Positions 1 through 12,300 are shown, numbered from the stretch's first letter. The stretch: DNA of 64,000 bases from Brachynemurus nebulosus (GCA_035578155.1 JAPWDM010000049.1:496001-560000), one strand, 5' to 3'. Numbers and translations: made by a program. The notes: generated by a model from the letters alone, not told the origin.

Positions 1-111
1 ATTTTAAATATTTTAAATTAGGCTTGCAGGTAACTGTGTCTATTATTTTTCTATCTTGGCGTGAATATGGACATTTAATTTCAATGATGTGTTTCTCAAG
101 TATATTATCGC

Positions 112-2110
112 CAGACATGGGAAAAAATGATCCCTAACAGAATCGCCATATAAAATATTTTATACTGGGGGGCTACGAATGGAACTGGAGGGCTGTCATA
201 AAACGTAAAAATATTATCAATCTCGTTAAAAATCAGTTTTACGACGTGTTACTGTTAATACTACATCATCTATGTTGTGTGTGTCTGTTTGTGTTTTTTA
301 ATTCCCAATATTTATGAATCATTTTGTTTGTTATCTAGGGGAGAGACTTAATGAGTGGGACATTTTTTTAAAAATCGTCTTTACTTCAAAACCAAGTAAT
401 CGAATATTTCAATTCTTGCGGCATACTTCAAATATTACTTTATGTTTTAAAGTAAAATTTTTTTTTCTACTTCTGTTGAAGAACACACTCATTACATATC
501 CGCTAATTGTTGAGAAAGTTAGGCATTATTCAAAGGTGTGGAGAAATGATCATTACTCACTACCATTTTGACCAATGAAATCACCGTATTAACCATTATT
601 CAATGGGCTGGCTTTTGTTTTGTGTATAATATACGTATCAATTTTTAATTTCAAGTATGTGGCGTAGTAACGTCTGAGTAAACAAAGTAGCTTGTATTTT
701 GTTTTTATCTTTTGTACGTATATAAACATTTAATGAAATTAGAGATAGATTAAAAATTGTATTCTTTTGACTTAAAATTTACATCCAATTTTATTTAAAT
801 CAAAAAGGAAAAAAGTCATAGAAAAAATATTGTATTCTACTCGCTTGCACTGGCTATTACTCACTCAGATGAAATTACCACACTAGCCTCGCAAGCTCGG
901 CTCGTGCTGCAATTTCATCTTCGTGAATAATAGCTATCATTACCAGCCTGTTGAATAATATACTATTATTCTTTTTAAATAACAGTAAATTTTTTTGTTT
1001 GAAAAAATTTTGTTTTTGTCCCATTCAGTAATTCCATTTTCATTGAATGGGACAAGAAGAATATTGAATGAGATATATGTAATACAATGTAAAATTAATG
1101 CGGCTTATACAGATTAGTAAAAATCCGAAAATGGTCAAAAATCTCAGCGGAAAAGCATTTTTGGGATAAATGATGAGGACAAAAGTCTCAGCATTTTTCA
1201 CGGCGCATCCGATAGTGACCTTGACTTTGAGGTGAAGATCAAAATTCAAGGTTATATTCATAATGTCCCATTCAATATCCCTTGTTAAGTGATAAGATAA
1301 AGGCAAGACTTAAAAAGTACATAACCTCAATGTGCAAACAATACTTGTATAATTATAGTATATACTAAGCGGTTTAATAATCAACTAATACAGTTAATTT
1401 AAGCATAATGGTCATTATAGAATATTTAGTAATTTTTAAAAAAATAAAAGTTATTTTTTCTGTTTAAAATCGTATTACTTAATTTTTGTTGAAACAAACA
1501 GAAAATCGTTAACACATATATCGCACATAAAAAGAGTTATACAAAAGACACCTAGTGACTGTAAAATAAATTTCCAGTAACGGTTTCTTGTTAGCTAAAA
1601 CTCATTTGTCTCATTCAATAATCGTCCCATTCATTAAGTCTCTCCCCTATGCATACATACCTTTATATTTTTCTAATACAAAAACTAAATCATGCTGAAA
1701 CATGTGAAGGAGCGATTGGAGTGATACAATCTATTGATCAATCTATTTTGTTTATATTTAAAGCAAGTATAAAGAAGGTGAGATATACATGTTATTCAAA
1801 TAATCAAAAAGAAAATAGAGATATGTTTACATTATAAATATTTTCAATTCAACTTAATTAATTTCTATTATAGTTGACCACTTATTTATTCAACATTAAT
1901 TTTTTAAAATTATTTTTAAAGTTAGAATTATATATTAAATTAATAAAAATAGGTAATTTTTAATTTTTACTGATTTGTTCTCAAAAGTTTCCTTAGGCTA
2001 GTATTCAAATCCAGAAGAAAATCCTAAGCCTTGTAATAAAACTTATAGCCCTCCAATCCAAAATATTTTATATGGCGATTCTGTTAGGGACCACTGTTTT
2101 CCCAAGTCTG
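112..2110. mobile_element. hAT-like non-autonomous element, split by a pogo-like insertion
   Basis: The ends are inverted: CAGACATGGGAAAA at 112 and CCCAAGTCTG ending at 2110, followed inward by a well-matched arm of about 50 bases (CCCTAACAGAATCGCCATAT is shared). It is flanked by 8-bp near-identical direct repeats, ATTATCGC (104-111) and ATTATCAC (2111-2118). CA...TG ends with an 8-bp TSD are the hAT pattern. No transposase is visible. Subtracting the nested 338-1647 element leaves about 690 bp. A partial relative of one end is at 47450-47516. Confidence 0.6.
338..1647. mobile_element. pogo-like (Tc1/mariner) non-autonomous element
   Basis: The terminal inverted repeat begins GGGGAGAGACTTAATGA at 338 and its complement ends at 1647, with a TA dinucleotide on each side (336-337 and 1648-1649), the Tc1/mariner/pogo target. 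The motif TTGAATGGGAC recurs inside both ends and near 1020-1060 and 1260-1275, like subterminal transposase-binding sites. No transposase coding is recognisable; short ORFs here look fortuitous. It is nested in the hAT-like element 112-2110. Confidence 0.65.
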
Positions 2111-2388
2111 ATTATCACCATTAATAACTTATTCCGTCAGGCGAAAAAAATGCCAATTGTAAAAGAGAAAATCGTTAGATATAACTAAATTAATATAACT
2201 AACAATAGGTTCATCCATGGCCATTCAGTACTGATAGAAAAAATATCACCACCGCAATCTTGGTTACCTCTCCAACCACCATTCTTGACGTTTTCGTCAC
2301 ATATTCTTTCATCTTATACAAGAATATTTGCAAACTGAAAACAAAAAAAAAATTGTTGATATAATTATTCTAAGGCTCCAACCTTCTA

Positions 2389-3291
2389 AGGTACCGTAAA
2401 ACCGTCTAGACCCGGACACTTTTTTACATTTTTTGGTATAATTTTATGTTTATACATGTTTCCTTCATAGATATCACCAATAAAAGTATTACCATTAGAA
2501 AGAGAGTATATTATTTGTTATATCCCTGACCCGGTTCTTTCATTATAAGTAAAAATAAAAAAAAAAAATTAGTAAGTGTCCGGGTCTACACCCCAAATCC
2601 GTCTTGACTCGGACACTTCTTAAATAATGTAATATCATGCAAACTAACCTCTCCCGTCGGGGTTAGGACAGTGTTTTATATCGTCTGATGCCTTTTAAAC
2701 CTGTCAAATGCTTCAAAACATTTTGTGGGAAGCGAGAGGGGTCAATACATAGTATGCCTCTCTATGAAGTAAACATGCGATATGACACCAGAACGAGGCA
2801 TAACCCGCGTAATTCTGGCGGGAATATAACGTATGGATAGTGGAAGTTACAGCCAGTTCGAAACGCGGCAATAGTTCAATAAACTGATGTGTCCGGGTCT
2901 AAACGGATATATGTATATAGCATATATTTTTTTATATATACATCAAATATAAATTCAAACACCACTAAATGATGCGCGATAAAATTCTGAATACATACAT
3001 AACAAAATTAAAACAATATGGCAATTATGACGAAAATTACATGTCTAAGTTAGACACACATTTTATTTCTTTGAAAAACTGGAGAATAGTAATCCTGTAA
3101 AGTGAGATAGTAAAAGCTGGAATTCGTAATTTTTATTGGTACAGCTGTTTAGAGGATGTTTTTCTCTCTCTAATGATGTCAAGAACAAATGTTTATTGTA
3201 GCAGGTTAATGTTGAAACTACTTACTTTGAAGATTGGTGCAGTGTCCGGGTCTAGACCCCCTGTCCGGGTCTAGACGGTTTTACGGTACCT
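2389..3291. mobile_element. Short DNA transposon with 3-bp TSD
   Basis: Inverted ends of about 30 bp start AGGTACCGTAAAACCGTC and contain CTAGACCCGGACA. They are flanked by the trinucleotide CTA on both sides (2386-2388, 3292-3294). The GTCCGGGTCTA motif is repeated several times near both ends (2575-2620, 2890-2905, 3243-3277). There is no coding capacity. A 3-bp TSD suggests a PIF/Harbinger relative, although the target is CTA rather than the usual TWA, so the family is left open. Confidence 0.65.
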
Positions 3292-3294
3292 CTA

Positions 3295-3701
3295 CGTGAA
3301 ATGTATTTTACTTTAACATACAATTATTAAAGCTCGCATATAGATATAATATACACACGTATAAAAAAAAAAAAAAATTGACACATGCATTTACAAGCCT
3401 ATACAGGAAATATACGAGTAAAAATAACATATAATATGTAAAAAAATTTTCTACTTTTAAAGTAACTAACGTCATATTAACAAATTTAACTTATTAAAAA
3501 TGTTTCAACTTTACTTGAATAGAAGCACTCTCCTATATAGGTACATTTCTTTAATATTTTTTAAAAACTATCAAACGTATTAAAAATATTTATCTTCATC
3601 TATTATACCTTCATAGTCAAATAAACTGAGTTCAATGAAAAAAAGTGAAAACTTTACAATTTTTCATTAGTATTAACTTTGGAAAACTATAATTAATTTT
3701 C
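3295..3701. other. AT-rich spacer
   Basis: I see no gene or repeat with recognisable ends here, only AT-rich sequence with a short A-run at 3363-3376. Confidence 0.5.
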
Positions 3702-3713
3702 ACTTTGTTATAA

Positions 3714-4222
3714 CAGTTGTCCTTAAGAAACAAAGTGCTAGTTTATAAAAGTGTTATCAAACCAGTATGGACTTATGGTATTCAACTTTGGCGTACTGCT
3801 AGTGTTAGCAATATTGAAATATTGCAACGATTTCAGTCTAAAGTGCTACGAGCCATAAGTGCTTCCCCGTGGTACGTGCGTAACGATGACATACATCGCA
3901 GTCTTCAAGTGCCCACAGTGCGTGAGGAAATAGTACGATACAGTGATAAATACATTCATCGCCTAGAAAATCACCCTAATGTGTGTGCCCTTAACTTACT
4001 TGACAATAGTGACTCTTTGTATAGACTCAATCGACAGAATATTTTAGAATTAAGATATAGATTTATTTATCTTTTAATGAATAGTATATTATATTTAGTA
4101 TATAATTTATTTTGAGTGATTACCAGTGGGTAATCACCATTCCCGTTATATTCTATCATCGCTCGATTTATAGTTCTATTTAGAACTTATAATCGATAAA
4201 CAAGGATGTTAAAAAAAAAAAA
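3714..4222 (+). mobile_element. 5'-truncated Jockey-type LINE with 12-bp TSD
   Basis: A fragment of 509 bp ends in a run of 14 A after TGTT at 4207-4210 and is flanked by perfect 12-bp direct repeats ACTTTGTTATAA (3702-3713 and 4223-4234). That is the signature of target-primed reverse transcription with 5' truncation. It contains the 3' end of a reverse-transcriptase ORF. Confidence 0.85.
3717..4115 (+). pseudogene. C-terminal fragment of LINE reverse transcriptase
   Basis: About 132 codons are open from the truncation point (the first codon is TTG, so this is not a true start) to a TGA at the end. The protein has the Jockey-clade thumb/C-terminal pattern: VYKSVIKPVWTYGIQLW near the start, then a segment with QRFQSKVLRAISASPWYVRN and LQVPTVREEI. 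Endonuclease, fingers and palm are missing because the element was copied incompletely, so it cannot be functional. The open frame and clean TSD suggest a fairly young insertion. Confidence 0.8.
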
Positions 4223-4711
4223 ACTTTGTTATAATGTACTCCATGTACTCTGTGTAACCCCATGTAATAACCACTTTAAAACTCATCCTTACCTTAAAAT
4301 TGCCAAATTTGCCGTTTTGCCATCCACAATCATCTTCAAAACTTTTATACATTTGAAAAATTTTGCATAAAACCATTAAACTGATCCAATCCAAAGAAAA
4401 AGATTTTTTTTAGGTTAACCTAAAACCAAATACATATTAATTTATAAATTGTAAGAAAGAAAATAAAATTATTATTAATTTAATAATAATTAATTACAAT
4501 TACCTTCTTTGCAAATTTTAATTTTATTTATTTATTGAAAAATTAATCTTTTAAATTTTTTTTAGAATAATTGAATTTTTTGTTATTTAATATGTCAAAA
4601 TACATAATGCTTCCTCCACACAATAATAAAAAGTATAAATTAGAGACTCGAACATAATAATAATAAAGAAATTTAAACGAATGAGATATTTTCAGCATAT
4701 TTTGGTGATAT

Positions 4712-5873
4712 CCCAGTGAACATTTTTCTGTAAATTTTATGTCAAAGTGACAAAACTGAAAGTCACCTGTTACATAAAATATGAGTCACATATGACTCAC
4801 ATGTAACTTACAATTTCCCACTTATAAACGTAACAATGTGACGTAACATTGTTATGTTCTTGTTACGTTTCAGGAAAATATAACTTTGATGTTACCTTAT
4901 AGATAAAAATACGCCTTACGCCTTCTTTTGCAAAAAGCAAATTCAAAATTCCCCTTTTTTGTTTCTTATTAACATTACATCACATATTACCAACTTTGTT
5001 CATATACATACACCTAAATTATTATTGTTTTTTTTTCTTTTTTTTGTTGACTGTTACAGGATTTGAACCGTTATCCAAGCTGAAGCATCATTTAAATTAT
5101 CGACAGTCTTAACCACTAGACCAAACTGACTTATTTACTCTCATCGTTATATATTAATATATATCACAAAATAGTAAATAAAGCCTTACAAGAATTTTCA
5201 TAAGAGTTTAATTTTTAAATTAATAACAAAATTAACTGTTTTAACGACGTATTAACGTTTTTTTAATGAAATGTCACAATCATGACTCTTTTGTTATGTT
5301 TTTGTGACGTGTCAATATTAATAAAACATTTCACTTGTCACTTTTGTGAAATGTTTTGTTACCATATTAATTTTAAATGTATCAATTCGCGAGGAGTTAT
5401 CAATTTAAAGATTCCTGTAGTTAATACGTCACAAAAACATAACATAAGAGTACTGTTGTGACGTTTTGTTCAAAGTAACATTGTTAGGTCATCGGGACAT
5501 AACAAAAGAGTTATGATTGTGACATTTCAATAAAGTAACGTTGATACGTCACAAAAACATAACATAAGAGTCAGTTCTGTGAGGTTTTATTAAAGTAACA
5601 TTGTTAGGTTGCGAAGACATAACATAAAAGTCACACTGTGACGTTTTATCGAAGCAACCTTGATACATCATCTAAAAGTAACATAGCAGTCACAAATGTG
5701 ACATTTTATTACAGTCACAATGGCACGTAACTGTTACGTAACATACAGGTACCAATTAGGTATATAACTTAAAACTCTAATTTTATGTAATTGTTATGTC
5801 ACCCATAAGTCAAAAAGGTTGCGTAACTTGTTATTTCCTTGTTACATCACATTTACATTCTATGTTCACTGGG
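4712..5873. mobile_element. 1.2-kb inverted-repeat element with internal tandem repeats
   Basis: The ends are CCCAGTGAACAT... and ...ATGTTCACTGGG, inverted over about 20 bp, flanked by AT on each side. Comparison with the uninterrupted copy near 32670 (TGATATTTAAGAT) supports an insertion here with a 2-bp duplication. The interior (5425-5740) has about five degenerate units of roughly 62 bp built on GTCACAAAAACATAACATAAGAGT and its complement. There is no transposase; superfamily unresolved. Confidence 0.6.
5052..5128 (-). tRNA. Degenerate tRNA-like sequence (pseudo-tRNA or SINE head)
   Basis: On the - strand the sequence reads TTTGGTCTAGTGGTTAAGAC (A-box-like, as in Glu/Asp tRNAs) and, about 45 bases on, GGTTCAAATCC (B-box-like), then an A-rich tail. 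I could not pair a full acceptor stem, and it lies within a transposon, so a tRNA-derived SINE remnant is more likely than a working tRNA. Confidence 0.35.
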
Positions 5874-6523
5874 ATTTAACAATATCTACATAAAATGAAT
5901 TAAATTAAAAAAAAAAAAAAAACGAACCAAAGTTTATGTTATTTTAATATTATATTAGGTTAGAATATTTCTTACGCTTTACGCTTTGCGTATAACAATA
6001 CTTATTGTGGAAAAGGCTACATAATTAATTTCAAATTGTCATGACATAAAAACACAAAACTGGGAGTTTTTTTTAAAAAAATAACATGAGATAGAAACAC
6101 GTATGGATCCTGGGTGAGGGAGTGGAACAAATGTATATCGCCGATTGCCTTGCTTAAAAAATTTTTTTCATTACATATCACTCAAAAAGCTTCCTTTTTG
6201 AAAATGTACCATTTTAAAAATTGAAATGGAGATAGTTTGTCCATATAATAAAAAAGACAACAAACATCCCTTTGGAAATTTTTTAATCCATTTCTAACAA
6301 ATTTCTTAATTTTTCTCTGGAATTAATTTAAGTAAAGTAAAAATTCAAAAACATGTCCTATATAATTTTTTCTCATTTTTTCAATGGTATAAAAAAATTT
6401 AAAAAGTTGTTTAATTCTGATAGATGATTTGAGCCAAAATTGAGTCTCCATACGAAATTTCATAAGCATTAAACGTTTCATTCGAAAGTTATCGTGGCGA
6501 CAAGCGAAATGTAATTGAAAGTC

Positions 6524-6525
<2 letters not shown>

Positions 6526-6615
<90 letters not shown>
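6526..6615. repeat. (TA)n microsatellite, left part
   Basis: About 90 bp of uninterrupted TA, the left portion of a microsatellite later split by the pogo element at 6616. The right portion is 8179-8234. Confidence 0.95.
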
Positions 6616-6618
<3 letters not shown>

Positions 6619-7053
6619 GACACTGAGGTAATGGCAATCACCTAAGGGAAAAAATTTACAGAAGTAATAGTTTTTATTTCTTTGAAACTCTACTACCCCT
6701 AATACGGTACTTACAATCTTTCCTAAGTACTAGGCACTTTAAACTGATTTAAAACTAAATATATTTTTGCATATGATAAAAAAATCAAAATATCAGCTTT
6801 GACTGGTATTACCCCAACTCTGGGGTAATGCCTGTCAGTGATACCACTGATAATTTACTAATTATATAACATGGAATATGAGTCATTTTAATGATTTAGG
6901 CATTTATAATTGGCAAACTTATGTTTATTTATTACAAAATGTACATTTATAGACGGTTACTTAAAAAAGTCAAGTATAGCCATGAGAGCATAATACAAAA
7001 ATGATTGCCTATCAGAATAAAAAACCAATTAGAATTTATACACGGTAATCTTG

Positions 7054-7503
7054 TTACTTTTTAGAGTAAGGATCACACAAATATCCCTCGGTAGTGTCCC
7101 ATCCAGAGCAGTCTGAATGTGCCCATAAACCACAAGACGTACATCGATACCACAGCTCGCCATCTTTTCCTGTCTCCTCGCAATAAAAACAAGTGTCTTT
7201 CCCAGTTTCCATTAAACTTATGTCATCTTCTGATTCATCATCACAAATGTCATTTTTATTTACAGAGGTATCTGTATCAGATTCAAACAATATCCTTTTT
7301 ATTTGCTTTTTGGATTTCTTAGGCTTGACGTTTTGCGAGTTTTCATTGGTCGCAGTATTTGTTCTCTTCTTGCATACCTTCAATTCATTCTTAATTCTTT
7401 TTCTCATTCCATTTCGTTCGCCTTTTCGTTCTTGTTTATCTTTAGACTTTTCTTCTTTTCCTTCTTCTTTCTTTTTCCTTTTTTCTTCAAGCCGCTCTTT
7501 CAT
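7054..7503 (-). pseudogene. C-terminal part of pogo-type transposase with PHD-like zinc finger
   Basis: About 149 codons. The first 60 residues are extremely Lys/Glu-rich, then there is an acidic linker, and the end holds a C-x2-C...C-x2-C-x3-H-x2-C...C array around CFYCEETGKDGELWYRCTSC, the PHD-like tail found on many animal pogo/Tigger-type transposases. The frame does not join to the upstream HTH ORF: the two overlap by four bases in different frames, so the deletion junction near 7500 is out of frame. The catalytic core is absent. Confidence 0.65.
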
Positions 7504-7715
7504 AGGGGTGCAGGAGGAAAATCACATTTCCTACCTAAGCGCGGGTCAAAATCAGTTCCACCCTTTAATCTGACTTGTAGAGTGCTAAAAGGTATATGAA
7601 AATTTTCAGCAGCCTTCCTTATTGATAAGCCTTCAGAAACAGCTTGCTTTGCTTTTTTTAGATTTTCTGCCGTCCATTTAGCTTTTTCTGTTTTTCTAAT
7701 ATATTTTCTCGCCAT
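7500..7715 (-). pseudogene. N-terminal HTH (psq/CENP-B-like) of pogo-type transposase
   Basis: 71 residues beginning MARKYIRKTEKAKWTAENLK and continuing through a helix-turn-helix (AVSEGLSIRKAAENFHIPFS, then TLQVRLKG), the Psq-type domain that binds transposon ends. It stops soon after the domain because of the internal deletion. With the PHD-like fragment immediately downstream it shows which superfamily the 6616-8178 element belongs to. If transcribed it could still make a small DNA-binding protein, but nothing here shows that. Confidence 0.7.
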
Positions 7716-8175
7716 CTAAAACACAAAAATAAAAAATGTGGTTACTAATGGGGTAATGACAGTCAGTACCTAGTGACTGTCATTACCCCAAACATTGTGA
7801 TTACCATTACCCCGACCGCATGGTTTTTATTTAACAATTAAAATAAAAAAACTGTTTTTATATTCCTGGTAAACAGCAACAAGATGCAAAAGTAGGACTT
7901 ACCTTGATATGGTGTGATCAGTAATACGTCAAAAAAAAGCAGTGAAATATACGAAACAGGTGATGTGAACTATGGTTTTGCTAATAACACACAACGTGAA
8001 AACACTCTAACTCGCTCAACGTCTAAACGACAACTGCCAACATGGCGTGAGTTCATGTAGTAGTTCCAGTGAAAGTTGCAAAGGAGCAGCACTAATCAGT
8101 TGTAATCTACGTTACCAACCTTTCATAAAATCACAGTGACTACGATTACCCCTTGACTGTCATTACCCCAGTCTC

Positions 8176-8178
<3 letters not shown>

Positions 8179-8234
<56 letters not shown>
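8179..8234. repeat. (TA)n microsatellite, right part
   Basis: Continuation of the 6526 TA tract after the pogo insertion, about 55 bp. Confidence 0.95.
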
Positions 8235-8239
<5 letters not shown>

Positions 8240-10140
8240 TTTCGTATTCTAGGGACCTCAAAATATTTCGCTTGTAGACATTCAATACCAAAGATGAGAG
8301 GAAAAATTCGACTTCCATGATGGGGCCCCGCTACTCGCTTTTAACATGAAGTGTACAAAAAAACATCACGAAGTATTTGGCTTATTACCAATAAAAAATT
8401 TCAAAATTTTCAGAAAATGTTAACTCAATTATTTTATTAGTTTTAATAAAGTTATTATTATTGAAAACATGTTTTTATTACTGTTGTATTGGCTTGTATA
8501 TAGAGTGTTAAAAAAGAATATAATGTTTTATTCCTCTATCATTATGATGATTTCTTTATTAACGACTAACACAAATGCCGATTTAAAGTTATGTCAACCA
8601 GTGATGTTGAATTCCCTTATAATAGTTATGTAAGAATTTCGATGGTATTCTGTTAGGCATGATAAAACTTTAATGTATTTGTAAGAATTTTTTGAAACAG
8701 TTGTAAGCCAACCTAAAGTTGTTAGATAATTCATACGTATTGTAAATTCCACAAGATTCAGATATGCGGGAATATCTGTAAACAATGCGTTTTAGGTGTC
8801 CAAAATGGTTTTTATTTCAACCTTTTAGAATGAATGGTTTATTAAATATCTTAAAAGGCTGCAAACACAAAAATCAGCACAAATGGGATAAAAAGTGGCC
8901 GCCACGCTTAAACGGTTTGAGATAATTTTTTTTTAAGAATTGTTTTTAATACCTCAAATGCAATAGAAACATCTGAGGAGAGAATATTAATTTTTTCTAA
9001 AATGGTCGATCAACCAAGTTCACTTTTTTTTGGTCCATTTGATATGTACTAATAGTCCAATAGCCCTAATTTTAAGCCCTCTCTCACTAAACATTAATAT
9101 TAGAATAGATATAAAAAAATTTTAAAAAGAGATTCTAGAGATTTTAAAAAAAAAAGGTATTTGATAAATAAAAAATCAATCTTCGTTTCCTCAGGGGTGT
9201 TTGGTTCGTAAAATAAAATTCAGACTTTTATAGAGTACAACAAAATTTATATAGTAAACAACCACAGTCAGTTCACAGCCATAATTTAAAAATTTGCTTC
9301 AATAAATCTGCACTTAAACTAATAAATTTAAGATTTTGTTCGACTAGAAAGGGGTGTCAAAATTGACAAACAAATTACAGAACACAGAATTGGGTAACCC
9401 ACCTTAAGCGTAAAATACCTCTGTCGCAGCACCTGAATAACATAGCGAATTTCCGATCATAAAAGTTACTTTTTCTCGAAAACCCGCTTACCTAGAATAA
9501 TAGTTCAAAATGTATCTTCTGTGATTTTCTTCGTTCTTTACAACAATGTAAAAAAGATTGGAAAAACTTTTAAATTTTGGCAAATTTTTGCAAAAAACTA
9601 ATTTTTTTGAGGTTTCCGGAACTGGACGTGTCTGGCTGGAGAACTCATTCAAGATTTTTGGACTTTTAACATTTTACTGTTTTATTATATTCAGATCCTA
9701 AAAGTATCCTATTATTATAACAAATTTCATCCCAAAGTGAATTTCTCGGAAGTATAGGATAACAAATTTTTGAAAATTCTAAAGTAATTTAAAATAGAAA
9801 TAGTCCTTACTAGTTATATTTGTATAATTTTGTATTATGGAATATTTCGATGTTAAAAACGTCCTTCAAAACTAATGATTCAAATTATTTATTTATTAGT
9901 AGAAATGCTGTAAAATGGAAAAAATTTTTATTTATTAAGACTATTGAAAGTTATTTTTTATTTAATTTTTGGCAAATAAAAAAATTAATTAAATCAGAAT
10001 TCTGATACTTATTACGTGAAAAATGTGTTCTACTTCATTATTATCCAAGAAGAAATTCAACAAAATTTCTGATTTCTCGCTTGTGACATGGTTAAAATAT
10101 TTATACGTACTATAATTATGTGTAAGGAATTCCTTTGTTA
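8235..10140. other. Intergenic, repeat edges only
   Basis: 8235-8275 carries the TTTTCGTATTCTAGGGACCTC motif seen beside other TA tracts (11840, 33400, 37560). 9415-9465 carries a GTCGCAGCACCTGAATAACATAG motif whose relatives lie at 14365-14420 (inverted) and 35750-35790. Otherwise I see no gene; the short ORFs lack any recognisable motif. Confidence 0.5.
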
Positions 10141-10713
10141 AATACTAGCTGTACCCGCGACGTCGTTCGCGCATAAAATAAATGATAAGTATATAAGTAT
10201 AAGCATTATAAAGCATTTGTAGAGAACAATAGTTTTGCGCAATGCATTCACATGCTCAAAATGATTTTTGTATTTTCCCGAGGGAAGGAAACATTTTCCT
10301 GTAATAAAAAGTATCCTAAATGTTGACGCAGATAATAAGTTACCACCACACAAATTTCATAAAAATCCGTTCAATATATTTTGCGTAATATGTGCACATG
10401 TTCAAAATGGTTTTTCTATTTTCCCGTGGAGATGACACTTTCCCGGAATAAAAAGTATCTTAGACACACTAAATTGCATCAAAATTCGTTCAATAGTTAT
10501 TGCGTAATGTGTGCATATGCTTAACATGGTTTTTCCATTTTCCCGTAGAAATTAGACATTTTCCCGGAGTAAAAAGTATCTTGGATGTTGATACAGGTAA
10601 TAAGTTATCAGCATCCCAATTTTTATTAAAATCCGTCCAGTAATTTTTACGTGATGCGTGAACAGACACACACACACGTACAGACAGACAAACAGACGGA
10701 CAGACAAAAATTT
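10141..10713. repeat. Insect interspersed repeat with three internal units and CA/GACA tail
   Basis: It starts ACTAGCTGTACCCGCGACGT and ends in CACACACACACGTACAGACAGACAAACAGACGGACAGACA. Both ends are typical of a widespread insect interspersed repeat. Between them the unit beginning CATGCTCAAAATG and containing ATTTTCCCG occurs three times (near 10250, 10395 and 10515). A probable relative of the head lies inverted at 56815-56855 (ACTAGCTGACCCGGC on the - strand). Confidence 0.6.
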
Positions 10714-10719
10714 TAATAA

Positions 10720-11757
10720 TCGCTGTTTTGATATCTACATTGATGACTATTTACAGTACCAGCAAAATTTTAAAAAAGAATTCCATGTACAGAAACGGTC
10801 TTCTTATAGTTGTATTATATGTATAGATTACCTGTTATAATGGCTTCTTTGTTTAAAATGTTAATTTTTTTCAAATTCAATTGCCCCCTCTTCCAAAAAG
10901 TTTATATTTTTTAAAATTTTATAAAATTTCTTATGAAATTGTAGTTCTTATTAGACAATTTAATTTTCAAGGAAAAATGTACATATTAAAACATGAACAT
11001 TTAATAATCTAATGTTGGTACTTGTGCATAGTGGCGCTTTTAGCGGTACTTAATTACAGTTCTGTATTTAAATTTGAATGCATTCCTGTAATTTTGATTG
11101 TTTAATTGTTTGACACAAATCATGAACATAAACAAAATATGTAATATTACAATAATAATTTATTTATGTAGGTAATATATGACTAAAAAGTTGAGAAAAG
11201 TAAATGTTGTGGTTATTTTTATTGCTATGCTAAGATTAAATCAAAAAAACTAAGAAAATTTAATATATAATTAATTTTTTTTAAATATTTTTAGGCGTAG
11301 AATATTGTGACTTGCTGTGAATATGTTTTTTGCATACGTTTTAACATTTTGACATGGAACTCAGTTATGAAATATCAATCTCAACCTTATTTTGATGATA
11401 CCACCAGTCCCGAAAACTGTTTTACGCTCATGAAAAAGTTCTTTGTGACTTCCAGAAAAAAACCAACCTAGTTGATCTTTCAATATCATACCTAGTGAAT
11501 TGTATTGTGCTATTCGTTATTTAGAACGAAAAATTGTGTACTTATGGATATAGGATGAAAATAAGAAATTAGTAGTTTGAAAAAATGGGAAAAACGGACG
11601 TCTCAAAAAAATCTCTCAGGACACCGGGACAACGGAGTTAAAGCCGTGTTAAATAATTAACAATGTGTGTGGAAAATTTGACAATTTAGTTAAAATGGAT
11701 ATAAAATATTTAATACATGTGTTTATAAAAATTCAAATATAAATAGGGGTTTTCTTT
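10720..11757. other. Intergenic AT-rich stretch
   Basis: Nothing recognisable was found on either strand. Confidence 0.4.
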
Positions 11758-11878
11758 TTAGCGAATTGCGAAAACTCGAAATTCAGCTATTACAGCCGTT
11801 CGCAAGTCGCAATCTGAGGCCGAGACTATAACATAAATGTTTTGAGGTCCCTAGAATACGAAATTGATATTCACTAAA

Positions 11879-11958
<80 letters not shown>

Positions 11959-12020
11959 TTTAGTGAATATCATTTTCGTATTCTATATATTCTTCATTAT
12001 ATATATATGTGTATAATCTG

Positions 12021-12104
<84 letters not shown>

Positions 12105-12300
12105 AAATTTTGTGTGCGCACTGGATTCTGAATTGGCTTGGCTAAGTTCGTTAGCCAGACACGCCGGATGCCCAGAAGTAGGTTTTCTGGCCATTTTTTA
12201 TCATTCGATCCTATCGTAAGACAGTCAGATTTTTACATCGTTGAAAAGGGAAGAAAAATTATGAAGAAAATGTTCTTATAATTTTCTTTCTATGTTAAGT
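11758..12300. repeat. Dispersed repeat family B with two TA tracts
   Basis: 11758-11880 (GCGAAT...CGAAAACTCGAAATTCAGC, then GGTCCCTAGAATACG) matches 37447-37595 and, inverted, 33385-33515. It is followed by TA tracts at 11881-11955 and 12023-12101. 12120-12230 (TTAGCCAGACAC, then GATGCCCAGAAGTAGGTTTT) matches 39150-39245 and, inverted, 33200-33260. The unit therefore is flank, TA tract, flank, repeated at several loci. Confidence 0.65.

Larger units (their letters stand above)
4430..6525. repeat. Dispersed repeat family A, copy 1 (interrupted)
   Basis: The stretches 4490-4710 and 5875-6340 match, in the same order and orientation, 32460-33090 on the far side of the large element: for example TGCCTTGCTTAAAAAA followed by TCACTCAAAAAGCTTCCTTT. 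Copy 1 is interrupted by the 4712-5873 element, and copy 2 gives the empty site. It ends in a TA microsatellite. No coding seen; family unknown to me. Confidence 0.6.
6616..8178 (-). mobile_element. Internally deleted pogo-family transposon inside a TA microsatellite
   Basis: Ends are GGGGACACTGAGGTAATGGC at 6616 and its near-complement at 8178, with TA duplicated outside. Subterminal GGGGTAATGACAGTCA repeats occur at both ends (6820-6850, 7750-7820, 8140-8170). It carries the N-terminal DNA-binding part and the C-terminal zinc-binding part of a pogo-type transposase but no catalytic DDE domain. The TA array on both sides shows it used the microsatellite as target. Confidence 0.8.

Noticed and set aside
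6323..6637. Tyr/Ile repeat proteins over TA tracts (also near 12000, 33300, 39000, 43200, 55700, 63400)
   Set aside because: Microsatellite translations.
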